Under the pieces are notes generated by a model. It was given only the letters and a program-made list of their open reading frames with translations, was not told the DNA's origin and ran no database searches. Source: Galerina marginata (lineage: Eukaryota; Basidiomycota; Agaricomycetes; Agaricales; Galerinaceae). From it: a DNA stretch of 64,000 nt. Position numbers and translations under genes: made by a program. This document shows, in pieces, positions 53,330-64,000 of the stretch. The DNA lies in contig JAECYW010000016.1 of NCBI GenBank assembly GCA_023014335.1, positions 372,001-436,000 of the forward strand, in the 5' to 3' direction. The first letter of the stretch is position 1. Every line of letters begins with the position of its first letter.

Positions 53330-55615
53330 ATGCGTCTCCTCGACGTAACCGAGCTTAAAGTCAAAGAATTCCCCAATGAAATGGATTACCCTAGCTATGC
53401 CATCCTATCCCACACCTGGGGCGACGGCGAGGTCACCCTCCAGGATCTCTCGAAGGCTGCTGCGAGATCCATGGCTGGATATCGTAAAATCAAAAAATGC
53501 TGTGAACTGGCCATTCGAGATGGCTTCAAATACGTCTGGATTGATACCTGCTGCATTGACAAAACTAGTAGCGCCGAACTTTCGGAGGCGATCAATTCCA
53601 TGTACAAGTGGTACCAAGATGCAAGAATTTGCTATGTGTATTTGTTCGACATGCCCACAGGTGAAAACCTCAGCTCCAAAATTTCAGACTTTTCCAGGTG
53701 CCGCTGGTTCGGAAGAGGCTGGACATTACAAGAGTTGCTTGCACCCAGTTCCGTCGTGTTTTATAACAGTGGTTGGGTCGAAATAGGGACGAAGTACTCG
53801 CTGCGAGAAGAGCTATCGAAAGTCACTAGAATTCCGTGTGAAGTGCTATTGTCCAAGCCACTGGACGAGATTTGCGTTGCACAGCGGATGTCATGGGCGG
53901 CGAGGCGCGAGACGACAAGGATTGAAGATGCCGCATATTCTCTGATGGGGATTTTCGACGTGAACATGCCAATTTTGTATGGAGAAGGGTGGAAGGCATT
54001 CGTCCGCCTGCAACAGGAGATCATGAAGAATTCAGACGATCATAGCCTTTTCGCCTGGGTAGCTGAGTGGAAACTAAATCCAGAAGACATGCGATTTAAA
54101 GATTGTGCCGACAGCAACGGGAATGTCATGAAGGTCATGGAATTAAAGACCGCAAGTAACGACCGAGCCGGACTCCTCGCTAGTTCCCTCAGGGACTTTG
54201 CGCATTCGCATGGGGTGAGGCGCCTTGATGTGCCCGGCCAAAAACACTCATTCTCAATGACCAACAACGGCTTGCGCATAACGCTACCACTGGTCCTTGT
54301 ACCAGGTACAGATGATATATACCAAGCTTTACTCAGCTGTAACATTGTGGATCAAATAGGCCCACTTGTCGTTTACTTGCAACAGGACGGTTCTGGGCAA
54401 TATCACCGTGTCGCACTCAATCAGGCCCATCCTACATACACCCCTGATATCCGTCGCCCAGACCCAGCTGAGATATATGTGAAAGCAATTTACTGTCTCA
54501 CTCCAGTTGATATTACCTTCTCCACACAACTCGACTTTCATCTATCCGTACAATCATCCACCAAACCACATTTCACGGTGTTGGAGGCCTATCATGATGA
54601 CGGGTGTATTATTAAGTTTAAACCCAACATGGCCGGTGGTGCTCATGGCAAGTCCTTCCCCGCTCTATCTTTCACTATAACTGACAAGTTGCGTCCAGCT
54701 CGACCGCGGATGGTTCCCACGAAGGATGGCGATAAACCTTCAAAACTTGTCGCAGCAGCAGTACTTCGGTTCGGTATCAACGATGTTCCCGCGTCTCAAG
54801 TTGTCATAATCATGGGTAAAGCAGCAGCTAATTCCGCCATTGGATGTGCTATCATGGACCTTCCACGTACTGGGACTGTTCGGTGCAGACCCGGAGAGAG
54901 AACTTTGTTACCCAAGTCGAAAATGCTTGACCAGTTGGGAGACCTTGAAACTAACTTTTCTTGTGTTGACCGAGTTACCAAGCAGTTGCCTACTGGCCAC
55001 ATTATCTCTCTTTTAATTCGCCCTGGGATTCTGACAGAATACCACACATACCTGGAGGTCACCGCACCCACCCCCATTCCCAATCTTGAAATTTCACCTA
55101 CTGCTGGTCGATTTCTTACTCCTATGGCACCTTTTCTTCGGTTGGATATCAAATTCTATCAAATAAACACCGACTCTCTATCGTTTTTACCGACTAACCA
55201 CTGGGAGAAAAGGGGGATGGGTTATGGAGAAGTTACAATGACGTGGACACCCTCTCGGGAAGAGGCGTCAGCACTAGTCGTGGTTCCCCTGAACATCTGC
55301 ATCTCATGGGAATCACCCGCATGTCCCTCTTCGCTCTTCATTGTACTCCATGCCAGTGTAACTGGTGTCTCATTTGAATTAGGTCAGGCTAACGCCGACG
55401 AGTCAACCAGAAGCCGAGTTCAGTCCTTATATCTACACGATCAGAATCACCCAACACACGTCCTGGATGGAGAGGAGGTGTTTGTATCGCCCGCGTTAGC
55501 AGAAAGAGGACTCACCGGTTATGCGACTCGAATGAAAGTGGAAGCAAGGCCACCGTTATTGATCGAGGACTCGATGCAGCACCATATGTGGTTGTCGTTT
55601 TTAAAAGAAGCCTAG
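53330..55615 (+). CDS. HET-domain protein (heterokaryon incompatibility type), 761 aa
   Basis: Single open frame. I chose the ATG at 53330 because relatives begin MRLL(D/N)V; an in-frame ATG at 53261 would add 23 residues. The HET domain is clear: YAILSHTWGDGEVTLQDL, YRKIKKCCELAIRDGFKYVW, WIDTCCIDKTSSAELSEAI, YVYLFD and WFGRGWTLQELLAPSSVVFY. It is followed by the conserved extension RRETTRIEDAAYSLMGIFDV, MPILYGEGWKAFVRLQ (the HET-associated DUF8212-type region). The C-terminal ~480 residues are beta-rich and not recognised. No NACHT, WD40 or ankyrin repeats are present. HET domains trigger cell death after non-self recognition; they are TIR-like in fold. Intronless and intact, with balanced GC unlike the decayed DNA around it. 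Confidence 0.92.
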   Translation: MRLLDVTELKVKEFPNEMDYPSYAILSHTWGDGEVTLQDLSKAAARSMAGYRKIKKCCELAIRDGFKYVWIDTCCIDKTSSAELSEAINSMYKWYQDARICYVYLFDMPTGENLSSKISDFSRCRWFGRGWTLQELLAPSSVVFYNSGWVEIGTKYSLREELSKVTRIPCEVLLSKPLDEICVAQRMSWAARRETTRIEDAAYSLMGIFDVNMPILYGEGWKAFVRLQQEIMKNSDDHSLFAWVAEWKLNPEDMRFKDCADSNGNVMKVMELKTASNDRAGLLASSLRDFAHSHGVRRLDVPGQKHSFSMTNNGLRITLPLVLVPGTDDIYQALLSCNIVDQIGPLVVYLQQDGSGQYHRVALNQAHPTYTPDIRRPDPAEIYVKAIYCLTPVDITFSTQLDFHLSVQSSTKPHFTVLEAYHDDGCIIKFKPNMAGGAHGKSFPALSFTITDKLRPARPRMVPTKDGDKPSKLVAAAVLRFGINDVPASQVVIIMGKAAANSAIGCAIMDLPRTGTVRCRPGERTLLPKSKMLDQLGDLETNFSCVDRVTKQLPTGHIISLLIRPGILTEYHTYLEVTAPTPIPNLEISPTAGRFLTPMAPFLRLDIKFYQINTDSLSFLPTNHWEKRGMGYGEVTMTWTPSREEASALVVVPLNICISWESPACPSSLFIVLHASVTGVSFELGQANADESTRSRVQSLYLHDQNHPTHVLDGEEVFVSPALAERGLTGYATRMKVEARPPLLIEDSMQHHMWLSFLKEA

Positions 55616-55856
55616 ACCCCCTCTGACTATCGTTTATAGCCCTGGTAAAGCTTCCTTCTTAGTACTACCACAATTAACATTGACCAATGTATTCACGAGA
55701 GAATCATAACCATGTTCAATCCCTTAGAACCTCGAGACGGGGTGTTTGAGCAATGCCCCTGTGTTCAACACAGTATTTTAGTTTTAGCTTCGAAATAAAT
55801 AAATTATGAATTTTCTATCAATAGCGCAAGGTTAGGAAGAGGGACGGAAGAAAGGT

Positions 55857-55933
55857 TGTCGCAATGGCTCGCAGCGGTGTTTCTTCGACTCGTTCTAATT
55901 TTTGACTCGGCTCACGGCGGCATAAATTTACAC
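55857..55933. repeat. Dispersed repeat block A (partner 35795-35870)
   Basis: Shares cgcagcggtgtttc, ctaatttttgactcgg and ggcggcataaatttacac with the 35.8 kb copy. The copy is interrupted at TACAC by the following insertion. Confidence 0.8.
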
Positions 55934-57950
55934 TTCAATCTTGAGCTTCATCTCTATTTTATATTCTAACTGTACTCGGTCTACCACAATCTCGGCCATT
56001 CCAGTCGCCGCTGACATCCACCGATTTGATATTCATCACGTTGATTGAACTCTAGCCTTAACCTGCACGTTGGTTGCCCGTGAAACGCCACGATGCAAGC
56101 CTTTGGAAAGAACAGCTGGGCCATGCATATTCTCATCCACCAGCACCGCGTCTAACCACTTGCTCTAGCTTATTGAACGGTCACTGGCGGAGGTACGCTC
56201 AGCTGATAAGACACATATTATTATACAGCCAGCGTTGGAACGATATTGCAACCTAACGATCCCTCCAAAGTCATTCAAAACAACCTATTCGAGCTCAACT
56301 GCCACGAGGGAATCGTGTCATAGGCTCCACACCATGTCCCCTGCCTACCCAGTAAATCTCCAAAGCTCGCCGTGGAACGTAAGTACATAGAAATACATAC
56401 CACCACCATCAAAAAACCTTGAACTCGCTCAACCCCCCTCCTCGAGCACCCCACCCCTACACGGTGACACAGTGACGAGTGCAGAGAGCAACCCAGAGTC
56501 AGGTCTCGATGATTTCGGAATCCCAAACGTAGAATAGATGAAAAACGTCGCCGCTGACCAACGTCATCCGTCATCCAAGTTCTGCATCCATCCACGAACG
56601 TCGTATAGACCACTTGTGGATCTTACAGCTACATTCCCTGGTGTAAAGGCTCCAGTATAATACCAGTATCTTACCTATGAACCGTCTACACGAGTGTCGG
56701 GACCGATGTCGGCTTCGAGCACCTTCCTTGCACCAAATCACCCAAGATGCCGGTGCCCCACATGTCAGAAGAGCCTACTCTCTAAGACCTTAGAAATGCT
56801 AGAGTTTTACTGGACCCTATGGCCTGTAGAGAGTTTTGGAGCAGCCAGCGCTGTGCACGACATCCAAACACTCTGCTCACTGTCCGAATCGTCCCGAAAA
56901 CTATTTGATCGGAACACCTGTGCGGGCCGGTAACACTACACCCGGATGCTCGGTTAGGAAACACCTTGTGCAGCGCCTTCATCTGCCAAAACAGCCACCT
57001 TTTTATTGGCGTTTATCGCCCTTAATTCGGCCAACACAAAGCTTGAAGGCTACACACTGCCTATACTGACGATGACAATAATGAGCCCTCAAATTTAGCA
57101 ATGCCTGGTGTGCCACATTTCCACCGCACATGCACTTGTGAGTCTGGCTCCCGACCTCCGAGTCTCTAGAAATCTCAGATGTTTAAACAATTTTCCCTAA
57201 CCACCAATTTTACATTGTGGGATTTATAAACCATTCATGGAGGTGCTCGGCCATTGTCAGTTCGCATGTTTCGTGCACAAAATGTGTTTTCCGGTAAACT
57301 CCCGTTCTCTGAATAATAAACCAACAAAAAGCAAGCAAAATGTAAGCCGAATAAGCAAGGCATGCATTATATACCGAGACGCTGCTGGACTCACTCGTTA
57401 TATGGCAGCTGTACCCGAAAATTCCAGTGAACCTTATCTGTAAAGCTGTCTCAGAGGCCACCCTAAAACCCTAAGACCACTTATTTTGTCTTCAAAACTA
57501 ACAGTCTCAATTAGACTGTTACCGCCTTTAATATCACTGGAATTATTTCTTGGAACAGTCTCTTATAATGAAAAGTTATCAACCCAGTATCACCCCTAAA
57601 CAGAGAAATGGAAATATCTATAAAAGCCTTCTTTCCAAGTCAAAATTTCTCAGAAATTTACGAGCACTACACAAGGAAGACTCCACCAGCCCATCAGAAT
57701 TGAATTTTGTTACACTATCAATGAATTTCGGGCTCTGTCTGTGATATTGGGTGATAATGTGTTTCTGGTCTCAGTCTCTTTGCTCTGTGTACGGTATCGT
57801 GAGGGCGGCCTTAAAAGCGGCGCGGCTTGATAGGTATTGGTGCACAGAGTCCGGGATGACACACGAGAGGAGCTTGCGCGTGTGTTAATACTCCCGGAAA
57901 CCCGGTGTTCAGCCATTGGACCATGCCGGTTAATCTACTACTACTACTAC
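55934..57950. mobile_element. 2017-bp insertion with (CTA)n tail splitting the dispersed repeat
   Basis: Flanked by TACAC (55929-55933 and 57951-57955); the other repeat copy at 35866-35870 has TACAC once and no insert, so it is an empty site. The right end is a (cta)5 run after ccggttaat. A simple-repeat tail and short target duplication suggest a non-LTR or SINE-like element inserted by target-primed reverse transcription. No reverse transcriptase was found inside, so it would be a non-autonomous or 5'-truncated copy, or a composite. Ends are not TG...CA. Confidence 0.62.
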
Positions 57951-59510
57951 TACACCGGAGCAGTAAGCCGTCTCAAAATTTAAACAACTAAATGTTCGAT
58001 TTTATATTACGATTAGGCAGGAGGAGCCCCGATAACACTGCAGCGATAGGAACTCTTTACCTACGATCGAGCTTTGGGCTGGGTACAGATATTTTTACGG
58101 AGCGCTTAGGGCATATGTATACATGTGAGAGCGAACCAGCGAAGATGACTGCGGAATGGGAAGATGACTTGTGGTCCGTGGAACAGTCGCTCGTTCTGGT
58201 TTTAGGGCAACGGAGGCGCGTATCCGTGGGTTGGCGAACATATGCCTCCATCGTGACCAAGTTGAAATGGGCTTGAAGGACGTAGATACGCAAAGGAGAA
58301 AGAAAAAAAAAGAAAGCAAGGAATGGAACAAAAGTAGGGTGAATAAGGAGTATGTACGGTCCATGGCAGGGTTTTTAGACGACAGAAGATCGTAGTCGTT
58401 CACACAGTACATCACGCTCGCTGAATGCAAATGCAAATACACCTGTCATTCAAGGAAGAAACGTGAAGAATCGTCAAGCTCTTCTGTCGTTTCAACCCGC
58501 ACAGCGCACAGACCTGACTGATGTAAATGGATTATGAAGCGGTGGAAGAGAAGGTGGGCATGGAGGGTAGGAGAGAAGGCGGGAAAAGCACTCAATGAGA
58601 ACCGTCAATAAGCATTTGAGTCCCGGAACTCTGTATTGTGCACTATCAGTGTTCATGCTGCGTTCTGATCAGGCCCAAACTTGGAGGCGGCTGTGGTTTG
58701 ACCAGGGGTGGTGAATTCGGCTGGTTTGTTACGGTTGATGAGCCTTGAATAGAGGACCGTAAGAATGAGAGCGGGTACTGAGGGTGGAGAAAGGCAAACA
58801 AAAGGAGGTGATCGCGAAGAGGTGCGTTAGATGGCTTCCCTCCTTAAACATCCCCGTTGATATGACGATCGCCGCGATCAGTCTCGACGAATAGCCGATT
58901 AGAGTCACTGAAGGCGTACAGGACTTGATCTCTGAAAGCAGAAGTTGCATTAGCGCTGACAGGACGGAAAATGAGAGGGGACGGCCTGCAGACATTAAAA
59001 ATTCCGCCATCTGAAAACATCTCCCGGCAAGACATCAGTTTAGAGAGCACTGGGTCCGATGCTAGGAGGAGGCGGGTCCCAACGACGACTGGGTTCCTAG
59101 ACAGCTTTTGTCAGTGCAGTGTAGTTGGCGACGAAGCCGATATTGGAACGTCTATAACGGTGTTAGTACCAACCAGAATACAGAAAAGAGTCGTCAGCAA
59201 CACGACTCACCAACCACAACTTAATCGCGTGCCTTCTCCGCGTTCAAAGGCATCAAAAAATACCTAGAACCCTAGCAACTCCATGCTAGCAGGCCATTTT
59301 GGCTAACGCTGCCTACAAATGAGGCTGATCTCGAAGATCGCTCAGACTCAACGCCACTGGCATGCCGACAACAAAGAAAAGTTGAGACCCAATTGAGACC
59401 ATTATCCGGTCCTCACCCAATCAGCGCCTCTTTCGGAGTCGAGAGCTTAATTTTATTTTCAGGCTGTCTTCTGTGTGGCGAAGTTATGATTGGGGCGCAG
59501 TAGGACTGTA
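57951..59510. repeat. Dispersed repeat blocks B and C (partner 35866-36480)
   Basis: Block B (57951-58093) and block C (about 59205-59500) match the 35.8 kb copy, but about 1.1 kb lies between them here against 0.15 kb there. Part of that extra sequence (58840-59050, minus strand) continues the decayed frame beyond the shared GGIFNVCR. This copy therefore seems to preserve more of the original gene. Confidence 0.7.
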
Positions 59511-60433
59511 GGAGGAGCAAAGGAGGAGAGCAAGAGGAGAGGAGCTCAGACCCGTCAAAAGCAAACAACTGTAAACTGATTCGGTGAAGACGCTCGGGCC
59601 CGACGCCTTCCTGTCTTGAACGCCGATGACCAACCGATGACTATCTTGAATGCTGATGGCTACCCTTACGAGCTAGTTGTCTAGCTGCTTGCCATCGCCA
59701 CTGGCAGTCCAAGAATCCATCTAAACGACTGCAGCGCCCAACGTGTGGCACAATCAGAGCCTCAGGTCAGAGTTGGATGAGGTGAGAGCGACTCAATTTT
59801 AACTTCTCCGAGTCGTCAATGACCAGGCTTTCTAACTTTATCTGATATCTCTGCTCCTAGGCCTTCAGCCCAGGAGACCAAAATGACGTGAGGCCTCTAA
59901 TTTTACTACCGCCATAATTGAACCATCGCCAACAATAGCACAAAGCGTGTAGAGTAATCGATCAATGAAGACGATCAACTCGAAGAGTCAAACCATGTCA
60001 TTTACCCACAGTCTTCGACTTGCACTGAAACTCCTCCAAGAACCTCTACTTTAAGCCCGGCTTCATCAGAAGTGACGCTATATCTCTTCTTACACCCACA
60101 GCGCTCCAAATGCACGCCCCAAACCCGCACCGCAATGCTAATAGTAACAGGACACAATTAGGTCGATGGACCAACACCTATTTCGGGACGAACGTGCGCT
60201 ACCTGGTCAGCCCGGGGGTTTGAAGGGAGTGCTATTCGTGACAGGAAATACGTCAAGCTTGGGAGGAGAAGGTCGCAGCGAGGCGATGGGGACCTAAATA
60301 TACGGCGTCGATGAACGAATAAGAAGGGAGGAATCGATAAGGGCTTATCCAGCTTCCCTTTTCTCTCGAGACTAGAGTTCGAGCGGCACCGGTACTCCTC
60401 AGGTTAACGGTGAAGAAAGACGAACGAAGGAAA
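59511..60433. other. Intergenic, upstream of the transporter
   Basis: No gene recognised. An acceptor-like cctcag at 60395-60400 before the transporter start leaves room for an upstream 5' exon. Confidence 0.5.
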
Positions 60434-63330
60434 ATGTCCTTCAAGGAACGAATCAAGAGTGTTTCTCTCATTTTCGCGTGCGTTTTCTCTTCCATACTCT
60501 CCTAGTGCGCATTGAACGATCGTGCGATCACGCAGGTGCGGGACAGCCCTGTTCTCCGATGGTGTGTACCTTAACCCTCCTTTCGACAAACTGATCTAAC
60601 TATCCTCGCAGGATATCAGAACAACATTATCGGGAGCGGTACGTCCTCTCCTTCCTTCCAATCACACATTTTTAATCATAAAAAATGATTTGAATTCCAA
60701 CAGTCAACACAAGTAAGCATCTCCCCCCTCTCCCCATAAGGAAAAATCACTTATACCACCTCAATGCACAGTTCTAACACGCATATACGGCGCCGACAAG
60801 CTCAGCCACCGGAATTACAGCCGCACGCTGACCAGTCTCGCGTTCGCTGGGACCGTCGTTGGGATGCTCGTCTTCGGTAGGTCAATTCGTACACACCGAC
60901 AGCGTTTCTGACTTAAAACTCCCCGCGAAAGGTTACCTATCTGATAAATTTGGAAGAAAGTTCGGCATGGTACGCACTCACCACCACCTACTCACCCCAC
61001 TACGAGCTCAGGTGAATTCTAATGCACCTACTTTATTTATTCACCCTAGATGTCAGCAACAGCGATAGTAGTTGTCTTCTCCGCCCTCTCATCAGCCTCC
61101 TCCGGCGCACACGGGAGTGTAGACGGGATGTTGAGCATGCTCAGCGCTATGCGGTTCGTCCCTCCTTCTCTCCTTCCACCCTTCTTCTCCTTCAGAGAAT
61201 AAATGCCTCGAACTCATCATATTTTAATTAACGAAATATAGCTTCCTCCTCGGCATAGGTGTCGGCGCAGAATACCCATGCGGCTCCGTCGCTGCGTCCG
61301 AGCAGTCCGAAGAGCCGGGGATCAAGAAGAAGGCGCAGCACCGCTGGTTTGCACTTGCTACTAGTAAGTAAAGCATCTTCGTTTCTGGCATCTGGGTGTC
61401 TGTTCACTCTAAACCTTTGCTGATACCTCCTAACTTCAGACTGCATGATCGACTTTGGATTCGTCGTATCAGCCTTCGTCCCATTAGTTCTTTTCTGGAT
61501 GTAAGCCTTCCCCTCCCCTCTCTCCCTTCCCCGTCCACATGTAAAAAGCCACTAACTCCCCGCCCAGATTCGGCAACGACCACCTCCGCGCAGTATGGCG
61601 CCTCTCCCTCGGACTGGGCGTCGTCCCCGCTCTCGGCGTGTTCCTCTGGCGGCTCAGCATGGACGAACCGACAAGGTACAAGAAGGACTCGATGAAGTAC
61701 GCGCGGATCCCGTATATGCTTGTGTTGAGGCGGTATGGGGGGCGGTTGGCGGCTATTTCGTTTATCTGGTGGGTGGTTTTCCATATTTAAGAGTTGAGGG
61801 GTGGTGGGTGGGATGTTGATTGACGGTTTTTTTGGGTTAGGTTTTTGTATGACTTTATCGCGTATGTCTTTCTTTCCTTATTCTTAACCAACCCATATTT
61901 ACTTCCCCTTCTCCCCGTCCCTTTCCCTGACAATACTTCAGCTACCCAGTAAGTCAACACACCGTCGACATCCCAGTCTAAGCTTACTGACTCTCCCCAG
62001 TTCGGAATATACTCCTCCATCATCTTAGACCGGTGAGAACCCTCCCCACCTTCCTGCTAGCAAAACCACGTTTCCTAATTTCAACGGTACCAGTGTGACA
62101 GGCGGCTCAGATTCGTTGGTTGTGATCTTCGGGTGGAACGTAGTCATCAAGTACGTAACTTAAAATCTTTATCAAAGCAGGAAACTGACTGTTCGGCTCA
62201 GTTTGTTCTACATGCCTGGGACAATCGTCGGCGCATTCGTGGTGGACTATCTAGGCCCTAAATATACCCTCGTGCGTATCTCGCTTTCTGTCTTCGTAAA
62301 AAGCGGTATCCCGCCTTGTCGATCCGATGCTGATGGCATGCGGTGTATTACAATATAGATCATGGGCCTCCTCCTTCAAGCCCTTTTTGGATTCATAATG
62401 AGTGGATTATATTCGACGTAAGGAACCTCTCCCCCCCTTCTTTATATTTCTCTTCTCACTGACTTATATTCTATCCCAAAGGCTTACAGAGCACGTCGCA
62501 GCCTTCGCTGTAAGCATCTCTCACCCAGTGTCTATCCTCCCTCCGATCTAACGACTCGCAGGTCATCTACGGCATCTTCCTCACCTTTGGCGAATTCGGT
62601 ATGTTCTTCCCTCATTCTTTCCTTCCTTACCACCGTGCCTGATAAACTCTGCGATAATGCGTGATACCAATTCCAATAGGCCCAGGAAATTGCACAGGAC
62701 TATTGGCAGGCAAAACGAGCCCAACCGCGATTCGTGGTCAATTTTATGGCATAGCTGCTGCTATCGGGAAGATTGGCGCTTTTGTTGGCACTTGGAGTGA
62801 GCTACATTTCTATAATGCGTTCAAATAATCTCGGTGCTCATCAGAATTAAAGGTTTCCCACCAATGATTGATGGTAAGTCAGAGGTTCAGCTCGGAGGCA
62901 GGATGACTCATTCTTTCTTTTTCGTATGCAGCATTCGGCGGCCCTAATTCCACCAGAGGAAACACCGGGCCATTTTGGGTGGGAAGCGGTAAGCACTCCA
63001 CCTAATGATAACCTAGCGTAAACTCATCGCTGAAACTCGGCGCTTGGTATAGGAATGGCGATACTAAGCGCCCTCATCACTTACTTCTTTGTATCCCCAA
63101 TCGATACGGACGGCATGGTCGCCGAGGACCGCGAGGTGCGTACTTGTTTTGGTATCCAATCGAAAGTTGAAGATGAAGTACTGATCGTGCTTTGAAAGTT
63201 CCGAGAATACTTGGAAGCAAATGGATATGATACGAGCGCGATGGGCTTGCCCGGGGCCAATATCATTGAACGCTCATCTGTGGATGAGTATGATGAGAAG
63301 AAGGTGGATGATGGAAGTGCGTCTGCCTGA
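60434..63330 (+). CDS. GIT1: GIT1-like MFS glycerophosphodiester/phosphate transporter, 485 aa, 23 exons
   Basis: Plasma-membrane proton symporter family (PHS branch of MFS) that imports glycerophosphoinositol, glycerophosphocholine or phosphate. Twenty-three exons join in frame, including a 9-nt exon (60704-60712) and a 7-nt exon (61942-61948). Landmarks in order: [16 protein letters not shown] (helix 1 start), [20 protein letters not shown] (the helix 2-3 G-x3-D-x2-G-R-(K/R) loop), [20 protein letters not shown] (helix 4) and [20 protein letters not shown]. Then come [77 protein letters not shown] and [20 protein letters not shown]. The C-terminus is short, acidic and cytosolic. The ATG at 60434 gives a short N-terminus (16 residues before helix 1), so an upstream exon is possible. 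No lesions seen. The exact substrate cannot be told from sequence. Confidence 0.9.
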
Positions 63331-64000
63331 TCGACGTTTTTGAGAAGTCGGAATATAATGTCATGTCTTTTCAATGATCACGAACTTTAACACGGATTTT
63401 CCTTTTGTACTAAGAATGACCAAGCTGATCTATTCCTGTTGAATGAGCTACGATTTGTTGACAAAAACAACCCGAAGTCCCAGAAACAAATGGTGTTGGA
63501 TACTGTTGATCCTCTCGACAATGCATCGCCCTGATTAGTATGAATTGGGACACCGGAAGTTCTTTATGACTTAAATAATTTACTGGCGTTCCATTCCTGT
63601 TTATCGGATATGGCAAGTGGATCTTAAAGCTTGTTGGTTCAAAGCGCGTTGGTCGTGACGTTCCCTAATTGTAGACTCAAGTGCTAAATAGATTGCGCTG
63701 CATCACTGGCCTCATGGGCGTTTCTCTATTTAATGGCACATATCCCTAGAATTTACCTATTTTATCACCTCTTTTCTTCCCTGTTTGAACAAACCGCATT
63801 TCTGACCCAACCCCAGGCCGCCTTCGAACATTAAATCGGAGCAGAGCAGAGAACACCCACTTCAGCCTGTCATGTAATTGAAGTCCAACACCAAAACGTA
63901 GAAGGAGAATTCACGTACGACTACCAACAGGCAGCATCTAGCTCGCTTGCCGACGTTGGCACAAGCATTGTTGAAGCTGGGAATATCGGTAGGTAAGGAG
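63331..64000. other. Downstream region; possible start of another gene at the edge
   Basis: No complete gene. At 63870-63995 a plus-strand frame reads ...HQNVEGEFTYDYQQAASSSL... and ends in a donor-like ggtaggtaagg at the window edge, so an exon of the next gene may begin here. Identity unknown. Confidence 0.3.

Noticed and set aside
55934..57950. LTR retrotransposon as the identity of the 2.0-kb insertion
   Set aside because: The ends are not TG...CA and no direct terminal repeats are seen; the (CTA)n tail points elsewhere.
1..64000. Canonical RIP (CpA to TpA) as the cause of the stop codons
   Set aside because: The stops seen fit CGA to TGA, that is a CpG context, rather than the CpA context of classical Neurospora RIP.

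Overview
The window is nuclear DNA from a filamentous basidiomycete, most likely an Agaricomycete. The evidence is dense genes with many short GT-AG introns (about 40-60 bp), a HET-domain protein, a DUF6532 protein, I66-type beta-trefoil protease inhibitors (a mushroom family), Ty3 retroelements with a chromodomain, a DD34E Tc1/mariner-like transposase, and hAT- and Mutator-like miniature elements. No rRNA, tRNA, CRISPR array or bacterial-type operon was recognised.

Layout. 0-4.3 kb holds broken pieces of two essential single-copy genes, PRP8 and SMC1, plus two diverged copies of an unassigned exon-like segment. 4.5-10.7 kb holds two intact, co-directional multi-exon genes: a protein ending in a TET/JBP-like 2-oxoglutarate/Fe(II) dioxygenase fold and a DUF6532 protein. 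11.6-28.6 kb is a block of nested transposons. A minus-strand Ty3 element (gag, protease and an unusual GC-rich extra domain in one 2132-codon frame, RT in another, cut inside RNase H) has a candidate long LTR whose end abuts the cut protease of a plus-strand chromodomain Ty3 element. That second element is itself interrupted by a hAT-like MITE and by a terminal-inverted-repeat element carrying a 0.57 kb palindrome, and its LTR lies inside an exon of an unknown gene (28.6-31.1 kb), which a second hAT-like MITE also splits. A dead DD34E transposase lies at 31.4-32.5 kb.

34.9-35.5 kb has a small orphan gene. 35.8-40.3 kb is repeats and a 716-bp Mutator-like MITE with a 9-bp target duplication. 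40.6-49.5 kb is a cluster of four I66-like protease inhibitor genes. Two are simple one-domain inhibitors; the other two, in tandem, fuse the inhibitor to an unassigned alpha/beta C-terminal domain. A fragment of a folylpolyglutamate synthase-like gene lies between them. 53.3-55.6 kb is a HET-domain allorecognition-type gene. 55.9-59.5 kb is a second copy of the 35.8 kb repeat, split by a 2.0 kb insertion. 60.4-63.3 kb is an intact 23-exon GIT1-like glycerophosphodiester/phosphate MFS transporter.

A theme across the decayed parts is nonsense codons in which TGA sits where the family has arginine (CGA to TGA). This occurs in Prp8, the Ty3 pol, the transposase, SMC1 and the interrupted gene, and suggests CpG deamination after methylation. 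The intact genes (dioxygenase/DUF6532 pair, inhibitors, HET, GIT1) show no such lesions. Exon boundaries were derived by eye from frame continuity, splice consensus and family similarity.
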